DNA of 64,000 nucleotides from Aliigemmobacter aestuarii (GTDB taxonomy: Bacteria; Pseudomonadota; Alphaproteobacteria; Rhodobacterales; Rhodobacteraceae): NCBI RefSeq assembly GCF_004799285.1, contig NZ_SSND01000001.1, positions 372,001 through 436,000 of the forward strand, read 5' to 3'. This document shows positions 1 through 8,687 of the stretch, one piece after another (the stretch's first letter is position 1; each line of letters starts with the position of its first letter). A program made the position numbers and the translations under genes. Under the pieces are notes generated by a model. That model was not told the DNA's origin and did no database searches. It saw nothing but the letters and a program-made list of their open reading frames with translations.

Positions 1-978
1 GCACCCGACCGCGGCCTGATCGCGGTGGTGGCAGCCGGGGCCGACACCGACGTGCTGGCGGGCATCGCGCAGGAAAATGGCCTGTCCGCCGATGACCTGA
101 CGCTGGTGCCGATCAACGCCAACGAACGGATCGAGACGATCAGCCAGTGGCTGCGCGCCGAAAACCCGCTGCCGCAGGGCGTGTCCTGGGAATGGACGGG
201 CGACCAGGAAGAGCAGGCGGAGTCTGGCGCCTTCCTGATGCAGGCCTTCGCCGGGGCGCTTGGGCTGATGTTCATCATCCTTCTGGCGCAGTTCAACAGC
301 TTCTACCATTCGGTGCTGGTGCTGGTCGCCGTGATCCTGTCCACCACCGGGGTGCTGATCGGCATGATGGTGATGCAGCAGCCCTTCTCGATCATCATGA
401 CCGGGGTGGGGATCGTCGCGCTGGCGGGGATCGTGGTGAACAACAACATCGTGCTGATCGACACCTATCAGGAATTCTCGGCCTACATGCCGCGCGTCGA
501 GGCGATCGTGCGCACCGCCGAACAGCGGATCCGGCCGGTACTTCTGACGACGATCACGACAATGGCGGGCCTGTCGCCGATGATGTTCGGGCTCAGCCTC
601 GATTTCATCAACGGCGGCTATTCCATCGACAGCCCCACGGCGATGTGGTGGAAACAGCTTGCCACGGCGGTGGTCTTCGGGCTGGCGGTCTCGACCGTGC
701 TGACCCTGATGCTGACGCCCGCGCTTCTGGCGCTGCGGTTCTGGGCCGGGGAAGGCGCATACCGCACCATGCGGCGCCTGCGCGCGCTGTCGATCGGGCC
801 GGACAGCCGCGACGCGCGCGACATCGCGCTGGCGCGGGCGGCCCATCGGGTGAAATCGCCGGTGATCCAGTGGGATGACGATGCCCCCGCGCCCGAGGGC
901 GCCGGGCCGCAGCACCCGCCGGCGGCGCGGCCCGACGAAGGCCTGCCGCCCTCTCCGCCGCTGCGGGCCGCCGAATAG
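1..978 (+). CDS. RND-family efflux transporter, C-terminal part (5' end outside window)
   Basis: The frame is open from base 1, so only the last ~325 residues of an inner-membrane RND proton/drug or metal exporter (AcrB-like) are present. Seen: consecutive hydrophobic segments, the AGIVVNNNIVLIDTY membrane segment, and RIRPVLLTTITTMAGLSPM, the amphipathic stretch that precedes the last helices in RND pumps. The final membrane segment is followed by an unusually long tail of about 75 residues rich in Pro, Ala and acidic residues. Known RND proteins work with a periplasmic adaptor and a TolC-type channel; a TolC homologue lies at 21.8 kb but is not linked. Substrate cannot be inferred. A strong terminator follows at 1007. 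Confidence 0.9.
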   Translation, partial: APDRGLIAVVAAGADTDVLAGIAQENGLSADDLTLVPINANERIETISQWLRAENPLPQGVSWEWTGDQEEQAESGAFLMQAFAGALGLMFIILLAQFNSFYHSVLVLVAVILSTTGVLIGMMVMQQPFSIIMTGVGIVALAGIVVNNNIVLIDTYQEFSAYMPRVEAIVRTAEQRIRPVLLTTITTMAGLSPMMFGLSLDFINGGYSIDSPTAMWWKQLATAVVFGLAVSTVLTLMLTPALLALRFWAGEGAYRTMRRLRALSIGPDSRDARDIALARAAHRVKSPVIQWDDDAPAPEGAGPQHPPAARPDEGLPPSPPLRAAE

Positions 979-1006
979 CGATTGGTGACGGATCGCGAAC
1001 AATCAA

Positions 1007-1038
1007 GGCGAAACCTCCGCGGTTTCGCCCAATTTTTC
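1007..1038 (+). terminator. Rho-independent terminator after the RND gene
   Basis: Perfect 9-bp stem GGCGAAACC / GGTTTCGCC with a 5-nt loop, followed by CAATTTTTC. It lies 29 bp after the RND stop codon and upstream of the RTX-type gene. Confidence 0.85.
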
Positions 1039-1098
1039 CCTTAATCGCGGGCAATAACCGGGCCATCGAGCAAGCAATGCCAAAGGCAGGCCCCGCGA

Positions 1099-2145
1099 AT
1101 GGACCCGATCTACGCAACATACATGATGCTGTTCCTGGGCGTCTTCGCCCTTGATGTCGGCCTTTTCGATTCCTCGCAGACCGCGGAAGAGGACGGCGCA
1201 GGCGATGATACCGGCCCCGGCGGTTCGGGCGATGGCAATGACACCGTCGACGGCGGGGACGGCGACGGCGACGGCGACGATACGGTCGATGGCGGCGACG
1301 GCGACGGAAACGACACCGTGGACGGCGGCGAGGACGACAGTTCAGTCGAACCGGGCGGCTCTGACCTTTACGATCCTGACGCCTACTCGCGCGAGGTCCT
1401 GGGAACCAATGACGACGACACGCTGAGCGCCGAGGAAGAGATGGACCTGGCCTTCTTCCTGGGGCGTGGCGATGATGTGCTCGAAGGATCGGCCGGCGGC
1501 GACTATGCCGAAGGTGGCGAGGGCGATGACGTGATCCGGATGCGCGAGGGCAATGACATTGTCCTGGGCGGCGACGGCAACGACCTGATCGACGCGGGCA
1601 CCGGTTTCGACATCGCGCTTGGCGAAGAAGGCCATGACACCATCCTCGGGAACGGGGGCGGCGACCGCCTGTTCGGCGGCGCGGGCAACGACCTGCTGGA
1701 AGGCGGGTCCGAGGCCGACGAAATCTATGGCGGCGACGGCGAGGACACGATCGTGGGCCTGTCCTCGGGCCTGTCCACCCAGGCCAACGGCAGCACGATC
1801 GACGGCGTGGATTCGCTTTTCGGCGGCGCAGGCAATGACGTGCTGTTGCTGGGACCGGGCGACATCGCCGTGGGCGGCGAGGGCGACGACCTCTTCCAGA
1901 TCGACCAGACCCGCATCGATCTGGCCGATGTGGCGCGGATCGAGGACTATACGGCCGGCGACCGGCTCGAGATCCACTACACGCCCAGCTTCGACGGCAA
2001 CGGCGACGAAGAACCGGTCGTGCTGAACATCGTGCCGAACGGCGACAACTCCGGCAACCTGATCCTGATGAACGGGCGCACCATCGCCAATGTCATCGGG
2101 TCCGAAGCCCTGACCATCGGCGATCTGGTGCTGGTGCGCGGCTAA
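1099..2145 (+). CDS. Hemolysin-type calcium-binding (RTX-repeat) protein
   Basis: 348 residues. A hydrophobic N-terminus (residues 1-20) is followed by an extremely acidic Asp/Gly linker (about residues 30-85) built from near-repeats of GDGDG and DTVDGG. From about residue 105 to 260 there are degenerate RTX nonapeptides such as GGDGNDLID, GGAGNDLLEGG and GGDGEDTIVG, which in known proteins bind calcium as a parallel beta roll. RTX proteins are normally exported by type I secretion using a C-terminal signal. No HlyB/HlyD genes are next to it, and the downstream ABC gene is of the Atm1 type, so the exporter is unknown. No enzymatic domain is visible. Flanked by terminators on both sides, so monocistronic. 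Confidence 0.85.
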   Translation: MDPIYATYMMLFLGVFALDVGLFDSSQTAEEDGAGDDTGPGGSGDGNDTVDGGDGDGDGDDTVDGGDGDGNDTVDGGEDDSSVEPGGSDLYDPDAYSREVLGTNDDDTLSAEEEMDLAFFLGRGDDVLEGSAGGDYAEGGEGDDVIRMREGNDIVLGGDGNDLIDAGTGFDIALGEEGHDTILGNGGGDRLFGGAGNDLLEGGSEADEIYGGDGEDTIVGLSSGLSTQANGSTIDGVDSLFGGAGNDVLLLGPGDIAVGGEGDDLFQIDQTRIDLADVARIEDYTAGDRLEIHYTPSFDGNGDEEPVVLNIVPNGDNSGNLILMNGRTIANVIGSEALTIGDLVLVRG

Positions 2146-2172
2146 CCGGATCGGGGCGGCACGGGATGCAGG

Positions 2173-4029
2173 TCAGGCGGCCGGATCGGCCGCCTTTTCC
2201 TGTTCTTCCTCTTCTTCTGCCGACTGGCGCGCCCAAAGCGCGGCATAGCGCCCGCCAAGCGACAGCAGCCGCTCGTGCGTGCCTTCCTCGACGATGCGAC
2301 CCGCTTCCAGCACGATGATCTTGTCGGCGTCCTGGATCGTGGACAGGCGGTGCGCGATGGTGATCACGCTGCGCCCCTCGCCCATGGCCAGAAGGCTTTC
2401 CTGGATGTCGCGTTCGGTCTGAGTATCCAGCGCGCTGGTTGCCTCGTCCAGAAGCAGGATCGGCGGGTTCTTCAACAGCGTGCGCGCGATACCCACGCGC
2501 TGCTTTTCGCCCCCCGAAAGCTTCAGCCCGCGTTCGCCCACGGTGGTTTCATACCCCTCGGGCAGGGACAGGATGAAATCGTGGATCTTCGCGGCCTTCG
2601 CCGCCGCCTCGATTTCCGCCCGGCTCGCCTCGGGGCGGCCATAGGCGATGTTGTAAAGGATCGTGTCGTTGAACAGCACCGTATCCTGCGGCACCACGCC
2701 GATGCGGGCGTGCAGGCTATCCTGGGTGACCTCGCGCAGGTCCTGCCCGTCGATCCGCACCGCGCCCCCGGTCACGTCGTAGAAGCGGAACAGCAGCCGC
2801 CCGATGGTCGACTTGCCCGATCCCGACGGCCCGACCAGCGCCACGCGCTGCCCCGGCTCGACCGAGAACGAGATGCCCCTGAGGATCGGACGTGCGGCCT
2901 CATAGCCGAATTCCACCCGGTCGAAATCGACCCGCCCGCCGGACACGCGCAGATCCGGCGCGCCGGGCCGGTCCGTCACTTCGGCCGGTTGGGACAGAAG
3001 TTCGAACATCGACCCCATGTCGACCAGCGCCTGCCGGATCTCGCGATAGACCGTGCCGAGGAAGTTCAGCGGCATGGTGATCTGGATCATGTAGGCGTTG
3101 ACCATGACGAAATCGCCCACAGTCAGCTGGCCCGCCGCCACGCCGCGCGCGGCCATCACCATCACGATCACCAGCCCCGCCGTGATCAGGAAGGCCTGAC
3201 CCGCGTTCAGCAGCGACAGCGACTGGCCGGTGCGGACGGCGGCGCGTTCATAGCCTTCCATCGCCCGGTCGTATCGCGCGGCCTCGCGCGCTTCGGCGCC
3301 GAAATATTTCACCGTCTCGAAGTTCAGCAGGCTGTCCACAGCCTTCTGGTTGGCGTCGGTGTCCTGATCGTTCATCTGGCGGCGGATCTTCACCCGCCAT
3401 TCGGTGACCTTGAAGGTCCAGGTGACGTAAAGCGCGATGGTGATGACGACCACCGCCATATAGGCCCAGCCGAACAGTAGCGCGAAGATGATCGCGACCA
3501 TCGACAGTTCAAGGATCAGCGGCCCGATCGAGAACAGCATGAAGCGCAGCAGGAAATCCACGCCCTTGACGCCGCGTTCGATGATCCGGCTCAGGCCCCC
3601 GGTCTTGCGCGTGATGTGAAAGCGCATCGACAGGCGGTGGATATGGGTGAAGGTTTCCAGCGCCAGCTTGCGCAGCGCCCTTTGCCCGACCCGAACGAAG
3701 ATCGCATCGCGCAGCTCGCCAAAGGCGACCGCCCCCAGCCGGGCCAGGCCATAGGCGACGGTCAGGCCGACCGCCGTCAGGCCCAGAAGCGTGCCGGTGT
3801 CGGGCGTGTCGCCGGCAAGGGCATCCACCCCGGCCTTGTAGAAGAAGGGCGTCGAGACCGACACGACCTTGGCCAGAACCAGCATGACCATGGCCAGCAC
3901 CACGCGGCGCTTCACCCAGGTCTCGCCCGCGGGCCAGAGATAGGGCAGGACCCGACGGATCGTCTGCCAGCCGCTGACCTGCGTCTGCGGCATGTCGGAG
4001 GATGTGGCGTTGGCGGAGGGGCGACGCAT
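2173..4029 (-). CDS. Atm1/HMT-type ABC exporter (fused permease-ATPase)
   Basis: 618 residues with six predicted membrane helices in the first ~340 residues followed by an ATPase domain. Seen: Walker A GPSGSGKST near residue 404, the signature LSGGEKQR near 505 and Walker B LLLDEATSALD near 525. The stretch NFETVKYFGAE and the sequence around it resemble the mitochondrial Atm1/ABCB7 and bacterial NaAtm1-like exporters of glutathione-bound thiols or metals (family knowledge). Length fits that family. The ATG at 4029 has GAGG about 8 bp upstream; a later Met (3993) would also leave a complete protein. Convergent with the RTX gene and not an obvious part of an operon. Confidence 0.88.
   Translation of the reverse strand: MRRPSANATSSDMPQTQVSGWQTIRRVLPYLWPAGETWVKRRVVLAMVMLVLAKVVSVSTPFFYKAGVDALAGDTPDTGTLLGLTAVGLTVAYGLARLGAVAFGELRDAIFVRVGQRALRKLALETFTHIHRLSMRFHITRKTGGLSRIIERGVKGVDFLLRFMLFSIGPLILELSMVAIIFALLFGWAYMAVVVITIALYVTWTFKVTEWRVKIRRQMNDQDTDANQKAVDSLLNFETVKYFGAEAREAARYDRAMEGYERAAVRTGQSLSLLNAGQAFLITAGLVIVMVMAARGVAAGQLTVGDFVMVNAYMIQITMPLNFLGTVYREIRQALVDMGSMFELLSQPAEVTDRPGAPDLRVSGGRVDFDRVEFGYEAARPILRGISFSVEPGQRVALVGPSGSGKSTIGRLLFRFYDVTGGAVRIDGQDLREVTQDSLHARIGVVPQDTVLFNDTILYNIAYGRPEASRAEIEAAAKAAKIHDFILSLPEGYETTVGERGLKLSGGEKQRVGIARTLLKNPPILLLDEATSALDTQTERDIQESLLAMGEGRSVITIAHRLSTIQDADKIIVLEAGRIVEEGTHERLLSLGGRYAALWARQSAEEEEEQEKAADPAA
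2176..2200 (+). terminator. Terminator of the RTX gene, overlapping the end of the ABC gene
   Basis: Perfect 8-bp stem GGCGGCCG / CGGCCGCC with a 3-nt loop followed by TTTTCC. It lies inside the last codons of the convergent ABC transporter gene, so this stretch serves both coding and termination. Confidence 0.75.
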
Positions 4030-4093
4030 GGACAGGCCTCTTTCGTGCTTGTCCGCCTTTCCTAAGCCCCGCCGCGCGGAATGGCCAGAGCCG

Positions 4094-5464
4094 CTATTCC
4101 GCCGGTTTCGGGATGGTGAAGACCTGTCCGGGATAGATCAGGTCCGGGTCGCGGATCTTGTCGCGGTTGGCCTCGAAGACCTGCACATACATCACGCCAT
4201 CGCCGAAATTCTCGCGCGCGATGCGCCAGAGCGTGAAGCCCGGCTGCACCGTCACCGTCAGGGGCGGCGGCGGTGCGGGCGCCACGGGCGCGGCATCGCC
4301 TGCCGGGGCCGCGGCGGGTGTGGCGGGTTCGGCAGCGGTCAGGGTGGCGCCATCCGTCGCGCTTGCGGTCGCGGGCGGCGCCGAAGGCGCCACGGGCGCG
4401 GCCTGATCTGGGGCGGCCGTTGCAAGGGTAGTCGGGGCGGGGGTGGTCGGGGCGGTCGCAGGGGCCTCGGCGGATGCGGCTGGCGGGGCAGGATCGGACG
4501 CGGGTGCCGTGGCGGCGGGGGGCGCGCTTTCAGGCGCGGCGGCGGCGGCCAGCGCCTCGACCGTTTCGCGCTTGAAGGGCGTTTCGAACCGCGACAGGAC
4601 CTTGCCCGCCGCATCCAGCTGATCGGCGCGCAGCGTATAGAGGCCGGGGGCGATGCCTGTCAGCGGGGCCGACCATGTGCCATCCGCCCCGACCTCGGCC
4701 AGAGCGACATCGGCATTGTCCAGGTAAAGCCGCAGCGATTGCCCCGGCGCGCCATGTCCGGCCACCAGCACCGCCCCGTCAGGCGCATAGCTGATGGCGT
4801 CGATCGACACCGGCACATCGGCGGGCGGCGGCGTCAGCACCGCTGCCCCGGCATCCGTCACCAAAAGCGCGGCGGGCGGCGTCTCGGCGGTCTCTGCCGG
4901 TTGCGGCGCCTCACTGCCGGCAGCGGCGGCGACCACGGGCGCGGCGATGGGGGCGATGGCGACCTCGTCGGTCGAGGCGACGCGCGCCCCGTCGGCCAGC
5001 ACCATTTCCAGCGTCATCCGGCGCGGCTGATCCGAGGGTGGCAGCGTGAACAGCGCAGCGAATGCCCCCGTACCGTCTGCCGGAACCGAAGCGACCTCGG
5101 CCCCGTCGACCAGAACCGCAACCCCGGCCCCTGGCGCGGCCCGCCCGGCGACCAATGCGGCGCCGTCGGTTTCGATCCGCACCGTATCGAACCCCGGCGG
5201 TTCGGGCGCAGCTTCGGGTGCCGCCTCGGCCACGGTGTCCTGCGCGGCGGGCGCGGACTCGGGCGCGGCGGCTGCAGGGGCTGAGGCTGCAGGGGCCGAT
5301 GCGGTGGCGGGTTCGGCTTGCATCACCCCGGCAGGGGATGACTCCGTCTCTTGCGGCGCGGGGGCCTGGCCATGCCACAACCACCCCGCCCCGGCCAGAA
5401 CCGCAGCCCCGCCTGCCAGAAGCGCGGCGCGCGCCCCGTTGCCCAGATCGTTCCAGACCTTCAT
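4094..5464 (-). CDS. LysM-domain protein with long Ala/Pro linkers
   Basis: 456 residues from the ATG at 5464, which has GGGGAAG just upstream. An N-terminal hydrophobic segment (residues ~10-30) should act as signal or anchor. The middle contains two Ig-like repeat regions ending in phrases such as GTGAFAALFTLP and DGTWSAPLTGIAPGLYTL, joined by Ala/Pro/Glu-rich linkers. The last ~55 residues form a LysM peptidoglycan-binding module: VTVQPGFTLWRIARENFGDG through LIYPGQVFTIP. Likely a cell-envelope protein that touches peptidoglycan. Similar alphaproteobacterial proteins exist as stand-alone genes, and no enzyme domain is visible. Divergent from the LOG-family gene at 5576. Confidence 0.85.
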   Translation of the reverse strand: MKVWNDLGNGARAALLAGGAAVLAGAGWLWHGQAPAPQETESSPAGVMQAEPATASAPAASAPAAAAPESAPAAQDTVAEAAPEAAPEPPGFDTVRIETDGAALVAGRAAPGAGVAVLVDGAEVASVPADGTGAFAALFTLPPSDQPRRMTLEMVLADGARVASTDEVAIAPIAAPVVAAAAGSEAPQPAETAETPPAALLVTDAGAAVLTPPPADVPVSIDAISYAPDGAVLVAGHGAPGQSLRLYLDNADVALAEVGADGTWSAPLTGIAPGLYTLRADQLDAAGKVLSRFETPFKRETVEALAAAAAPESAPPAATAPASDPAPPAASAEAPATAPTTPAPTTLATAAPDQAAPVAPSAPPATASATDGATLTAAEPATPAAAPAGDAAPVAPAPPPPLTVTVQPGFTLWRIARENFGDGVMYVQVFEANRDKIRDPDLIYPGQVFTIPKPAE

Positions 5465-5575
5465 CGCTTCCCCATCGCCCCTTCGGCGGCGCACCTGCCG
5501 CACGGGTCCTCTTTGCTTTCGCATAGGAACCCCGATATGACCCGGGAAGGCAACTGTTTTTCAGGATAGGACCCG

Positions 5576-6145
5576 ATGACCACACTGCATTCCGTCTGCG
5601 TCTTCTGCGGCTCGCGTCCCGGCCGGAACCCCGCCTTCAGCACCGCAGCCGCCGATGTCGGCCGGATGATCGCCGAACAGGGCTGGCGGCTGGTCTATGG
5701 CGCAGGCGACGTGGGCCTGATGGGCGAGGTCGCCCGCGCCGCGCAGAAGGCCGGGGCGGCGACGATGGGTGTGATCCCGGTGCATCTTCTGGGCCGCGAA
5801 CAGGGCAAGCGCGACCTGACGCAGATGGTCATCACCGAGGACATGCACGAACGCAAGAAGGTGATGTTCATGAACTCGGACGCGATCGTCGTCCTGCCAG
5901 GCGGCGCGGGCAGTCTGGACGAATTCTTCGAGGTGGTGACCTGGGCGCAGATCGGGCTGCACCACAAGCCGATCCTGCTGCTGGACACGGATGGCTACTG
6001 GCAGCCGCTTGTGGCGCTCTTGTCGCATATCGTGGAACAGGGTTTCGCCGAACGCACGATCATGGGGCATTTCGCCTGCGTGCCGGATGTCGCCGCGTTG
6101 ACCTCTGCCCTGCGCGCCCGGCTGTCGCCGGTGGTGACGGGCTAA
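5576..6145 (+). CDS. LOG-family Rossmann-fold protein (TIGR00730)
   Basis: 189 residues, the usual size of bacterial LOG-family proteins (cytokinin riboside 5'-monophosphate phosphoribohydrolases, also called putative lysine decarboxylases in old annotation). Seen: N-terminal VCVFCGSRPG, YGAGDVGLMG, and the hallmark PGGAGSLDEFFE near residues 106-117. The family consensus is PGGxGTxxE, so Ser replaces Thr here. The expected reaction releases a free base from a nucleoside monophosphate; the in vivo role in non-plant-associated bacteria is unclear. ATG at 5576 preceded by AGGATAGGA. Divergent from the LysM gene and convergent with the gene ending at 6220. Confidence 0.85.
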   Translation: MTTLHSVCVFCGSRPGRNPAFSTAAADVGRMIAEQGWRLVYGAGDVGLMGEVARAAQKAGAATMGVIPVHLLGREQGKRDLTQMVITEDMHERKKVMFMNSDAIVVLPGGAGSLDEFFEVVTWAQIGLHHKPILLLDTDGYWQPLVALLSHIVEQGFAERTIMGHFACVPDVAALTSALRARLSPVVTG

Positions 6146-6219
6146 GGCTCGGGGCAGCGAAACCGCAGGGGCGACGCGGGCGAAGGGGCGGCGGCAGCGC
6201 CTGCCACCGCCCGCGCCTG

Positions 6220-6663
6220 TCACAGGCTGTCGATCTCCGCCGAGATGATCTCGGCCATCTTGGGGATCGGATGATTGGTCAGGGTCTTGTCGATTTCGGC
6301 CACGACGAGGCCGCGCAGCGTATCGTCCATCTCGTCGCGCAGCGCGCCCAGAACCTGCGGCGGCGCCACCAGCACCAGTTTCTCGAACCGGCCGCGACGG
6401 GCGCGGCGATCCAGCATCTCGACCAGATCGGTGGCAAAGCGTTCCGCGTTCAGGCGCGCATAATCGGGCTGTTCAAGCGCGGACCGCTGCCCCGGACCAT
6501 CGTCCATCATCCGCCCCGGACGGTCCGAGGCGCCGACCACCGGATCAGCCTCGTCGCGGGCGATCACCGCCAGCTTCGGGGCGGCGGGCGTGCCCTTGTT
6601 TTCCAGGATCATCGCCTTTTCACCATCGGCAACCACCACCCATGCACCTTTGGGAAGCAACAT
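6220..6663 (-). CDS. Host-attachment-family protein (baeRF-like)
   Basis: 147 residues. It starts MLLPKGAWVVVADGEKAMIL, the characteristic N-terminus of Pfam Host_attach proteins first named from Agrobacterium and related to eRF1-like domains. Other recognisable parts are SALEQPDYARLNAERFA and FEKLVLVAPPQVLGALR. The biochemical function is not established for this family; the name reflects plant attachment phenotypes. The ATG at 6663 has a clear GGAGAGGAC ribosome-binding site, which excludes the longer in-frame upstream extension. Lies downstream of sodB but is separated from it by a strong terminator, so it has its own promoter. Confidence 0.82.
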   Translation of the reverse strand: MLLPKGAWVVVADGEKAMILENKGTPAAPKLAVIARDEADPVVGASDRPGRMMDDGPGQRSALEQPDYARLNAERFATDLVEMLDRRARRGRFEKLVLVAPPQVLGALRDEMDDTLRGLVVAEIDKTLTNHPIPKMAEIISAEIDSL

Positions 6664-6742
6664 GTCCTCTCCTCCGTTCTTCAGGGTTGATCTTCCTAAT
6701 CGACATAAGATCGCAGATCGCCGGGCGAAAGAACCCGGATAC

Positions 6743-6775
6743 GGAAAAACCCGCCGGATCGCTCCGGCGGGTTCT
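6743..6775 (-). terminator. Rho-independent terminator of sodB
   Basis: Perfect 11-bp stem AACCCGCCGGA / TCCGGCGGGTT with a 4-nt loop. Read on the minus strand it is followed by TTTTTCC. It lies about 75 bp past the sodB stop codon. Confidence 0.88.
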
Positions 6776-6848
6776 GATGGCGGGCCTTGATGGCGGGTTG
6801 GGGTCGCGGATCCTGGCCCGCGCCCCCTGCCCCGCAACCGGGTCCGGA

Positions 6849-7451
6849 TCACATGCGGGCGGCGACCGCTTCCCAGTTGACCAGCTTTTCCAGGAAGTTG
6901 GTCAGGTAGGCCGGGCGCTTGTTGCGGAAGTCGATGTAGTAGGAATGTTCCCACACATCGCAGCCCAGAAGCGCGGTCTGGCCGAAGCACAGCGGGTTCA
7001 CGCCGTTTTCGGTCTTGGTGACCTTCAGGCTGCCGTCCTTATCCTTCACGAGCCACGCCCAGCCCGAACCGAACTGGCCTGCGCCGGCTGCGGCAAAATC
7101 TTCCTTGAACTTCTCGACCGACCCGAAGGCCTCGACCAGCGCCTTTTCCAGGCTGCCGGGCATCTTCTTGTTCTCGCCCGGTCCCATGATCTCCCAGAAG
7201 AGGTTGTGGTTCCAGTGCTGGCTGGCATTGTTGAAGATGCCGTTCTGCGCCACGGCGCCTGCCTGATAGGTGCCGCGCACCACATCCTCAAGCGACTTGC
7301 CTTCCCATTCGGTTCCGGCGACCAGCTTGTTGCCGTTGTCGACATAGGCCTTGTGGTGCAGGTCGTGGTGGTATTCGAGCGTTTCCTTCGACATGCCGAG
7401 CGACGCCAGCGCGTCATGGGCATAGGGCAGATCGGGAAGGGTGAAAGCCAT
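6849..7451 (-). CDS. sodB: Superoxide dismutase, Fe type
   Basis: 200 residues, the standard length. Converts superoxide to peroxide and oxygen in the cytoplasm. Metal ligands are recognisable: His in YHHDLHHKAY (N-terminal), His in ASQHWNHNLFW, then Asp and His in DVWEHSYYIDF near the C-terminus. The Gln in FNNASQHWNH sits where iron-type enzymes place their active-site Gln, whereas Mn types have Gly there, so iron is the more likely cofactor; this is inference from motif position. A TTGACC-18-TTATAG promoter lies just upstream (7488-7517). Transcribed alone and terminated at 6743. Confidence 0.96.
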   Translation of the reverse strand: MAFTLPDLPYAHDALASLGMSKETLEYHHDLHHKAYVDNGNKLVAGTEWEGKSLEDVVRGTYQAGAVAQNGIFNNASQHWNHNLFWEIMGPGENKKMPGSLEKALVEAFGSVEKFKEDFAAAGAGQFGSGWAWLVKDKDGSLKVTKTENGVNPLCFGQTALLGCDVWEHSYYIDFRNKRPAYLTNFLEKLVNWEAVAARM

Positions 7452-7487
7452 CTGTCTTCTCCTGTTCAGGCGGAATTGCGTTACCCC

Positions 7488-7517
7488 CTATAAGAGGGCT
7501 TGGCCCGGGAAGGTCAA
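7488..7517 (-). promoter_or_regulatory. Probable sigma70 promoter of sodB
   Basis: On the minus strand, TTGACC (7512-7517) and TTATAG (7488-7493) are separated by 18 bp. This would give a leader of about 30 nt before the ATG at 7451, which has AGGAGAAG just upstream. Confidence 0.55.
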
Positions 7518-7536
7518 GGGCACGGGCAAGGAACGT

Positions 7537-7962
7537 CTATCGCCGGACGCAGGTGCCGCGGCCCTCGAAACCGTTGGAATAGCCCAAAGGACTGGCCGCC
7601 AGAGAGAAGGCCCCAGTGGCCTTCACGAAAGTTCCCCGATAGCGCATCGTCATCGCCTTGCGCCCGCCCACGGCCACGATTTCCCGGACATCCCAGCCAA
7701 AAGTGATGCGCTTGGCGTTGTCGACTTTCACCTCTCCTGCCACTGGCTGTCCGCCGAAGGCCATCACGACCGGATCGTTGACGACAACCAGCCGCTTGGC
7801 AGGATCGTGCAGGATGACGACCTGCGGGGAAATCCACGTGCCCTCTTTCGCGCCCTGCGTCAGCAGGCAGACATAGGTCAGGGGTTCGGCCAGCGCCGGG
7901 GCTGCAGCCATCGCAAGGGCCAGGGCAGAGGCAAGGCCAGAGGCAATGGCAGGCAAACGCAA
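7537..7962 (-). CDS. Small secreted protein of unknown function
   Basis: 141 residues with a clear Sec signal peptide: positive start MRLPAIASG, hydrophobic Ala/Leu core, and likely cleavage after APALA near residue 25. The mature part of ~116 residues has two Cys (in YVCLLTQ and near the end in RGTCVRR) that could form a disulfide in the periplasm. No known family recognised. The stop codon lies about 85 bp downstream of the sodB start on the same strand. Between this gene and sodB there is no obvious terminator, but sodB has its own promoter. Confidence 0.7.
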   Translation of the reverse strand: MRLPAIASGLASALALAMAAAPALAEPLTYVCLLTQGAKEGTWISPQVVILHDPAKRLVVVNDPVVMAFGGQPVAGEVKVDNAKRITFGWDVREIVAVGGRKAMTMRYRGTFVKATGAFSLAASPLGYSNGFEGRGTCVRR

Positions 7963-8080
7963 GGCAACTCTCCTTCACTTGCAGAACGGGGTGCGGGCGC
8001 GAAAAGTGGCCCGATGCAAGGAAACCGGAACCGCATGACATCCTGCACGACAAAACCATTTCCGGTTTGCTTGGCACAGC

Positions 8081-8119
8081 AAAAGGCCCCGCGCAATGCT
8101 TGCACGAGGCCGTTTTTTT
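8081..8119 (-). terminator. Hairpin with T-runs on both strands after soxG
   Basis: Imperfect stem starting with GGCC (8085-8088) and closing with GGCC (8108-8111), with inner GCAA/TTGC pairing. TTTT follows on the minus strand and a seven-T run on the plus strand. Placed ~20 bp after the soxG stop, so it probably ends the sox transcript. Confidence 0.6.
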
Positions 8120-8135
8120 CGATCATCCGCCGGGA

Positions 8136-8687
8136 TCAGGCCAATTCGCTGCCCGTCTGTGCCGAATGGGTCAGGAGGCCCATCACATAGCCCGCGACCG
8201 ACCGGAAGCTGACCAGCGTGTAGCCCTCGCCATCCTTCCAGAAGGCCGCCGCCACCTGGGCCGCGCGGCTGCGGCGCAGTTCGCCCGGTTCCAGCCGCGC
8301 AAGGTCAACCGGGGAAAGCTTGGCCAGAACCTGATCGGCCTTCGCGCCCTCGATGCGGAACACCGCGCGCGCGTCCGAGACATCGACCGCAAGGTGATGT
8401 TCGCCCTTCAGCTTGGCCGCCAGCGCGGCCAGACCCGCCGCCACATCCGCATAGGGCAGGATCAGCAGATATTCGTCCGGGCTCATCCAGCCTGCGGCGC
8501 GGTCGCCGTTGACCTCGATCCGCCGTTGCGCGGGAAGGGCCGTGCCCGTCACCGCCTTCACGGCCGCCGCCAGGCCCTTCACATCGGGTTTCGCGCGCAG
8601 GGTGATCATGCCCAGCGGGCCGATCTCGCGGATGGTGGCGAAACCCTGATGCGTGGCCCCGCCCAGTGCCGAAACCGGTTCAGACAT
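8136..8687 (-). CDS. soxG: Sarcosine oxidase gamma subunit
   Basis: 183 residues, the usual size. Fourth gene of the soxBDAG operon; overlaps the end of soxA by 8 bp, implying translational coupling. The product resembles the folate-binding T-protein fold (seen: AGWMSPDEYLLILP and LARLEPGELRRSRAAQVAAAF) and in the solved heterotetramers it packs against the C-terminal domain of the alpha subunit. It has no catalytic cofactor of its own. The operon oxidises sarcosine (N-methylglycine) to glycine, passing the one-carbon unit to tetrahydrofolate and producing peroxide. Confidence 0.93.
   Translation of the reverse strand: MSEPVSALGGATHQGFATIREIGPLGMITLRAKPDVKGLAAAVKAVTGTALPAQRRIEVNGDRAAGWMSPDEYLLILPYADVAAGLAALAAKLKGEHHLAVDVSDARAVFRIEGAKADQVLAKLSPVDLARLEPGELRRSRAAQVAAAFWKDGEGYTLVSFRSVAGYVMGLLTHSAQTGSELA

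Noticed and set aside
2173-4029. Type I secretion ABC exporter for the neighbouring RTX protein
   Set aside because: Sequence features fit Atm1-type exporters, there is no peptidase-like N-terminal domain, and no HlyD gene is adjacent.
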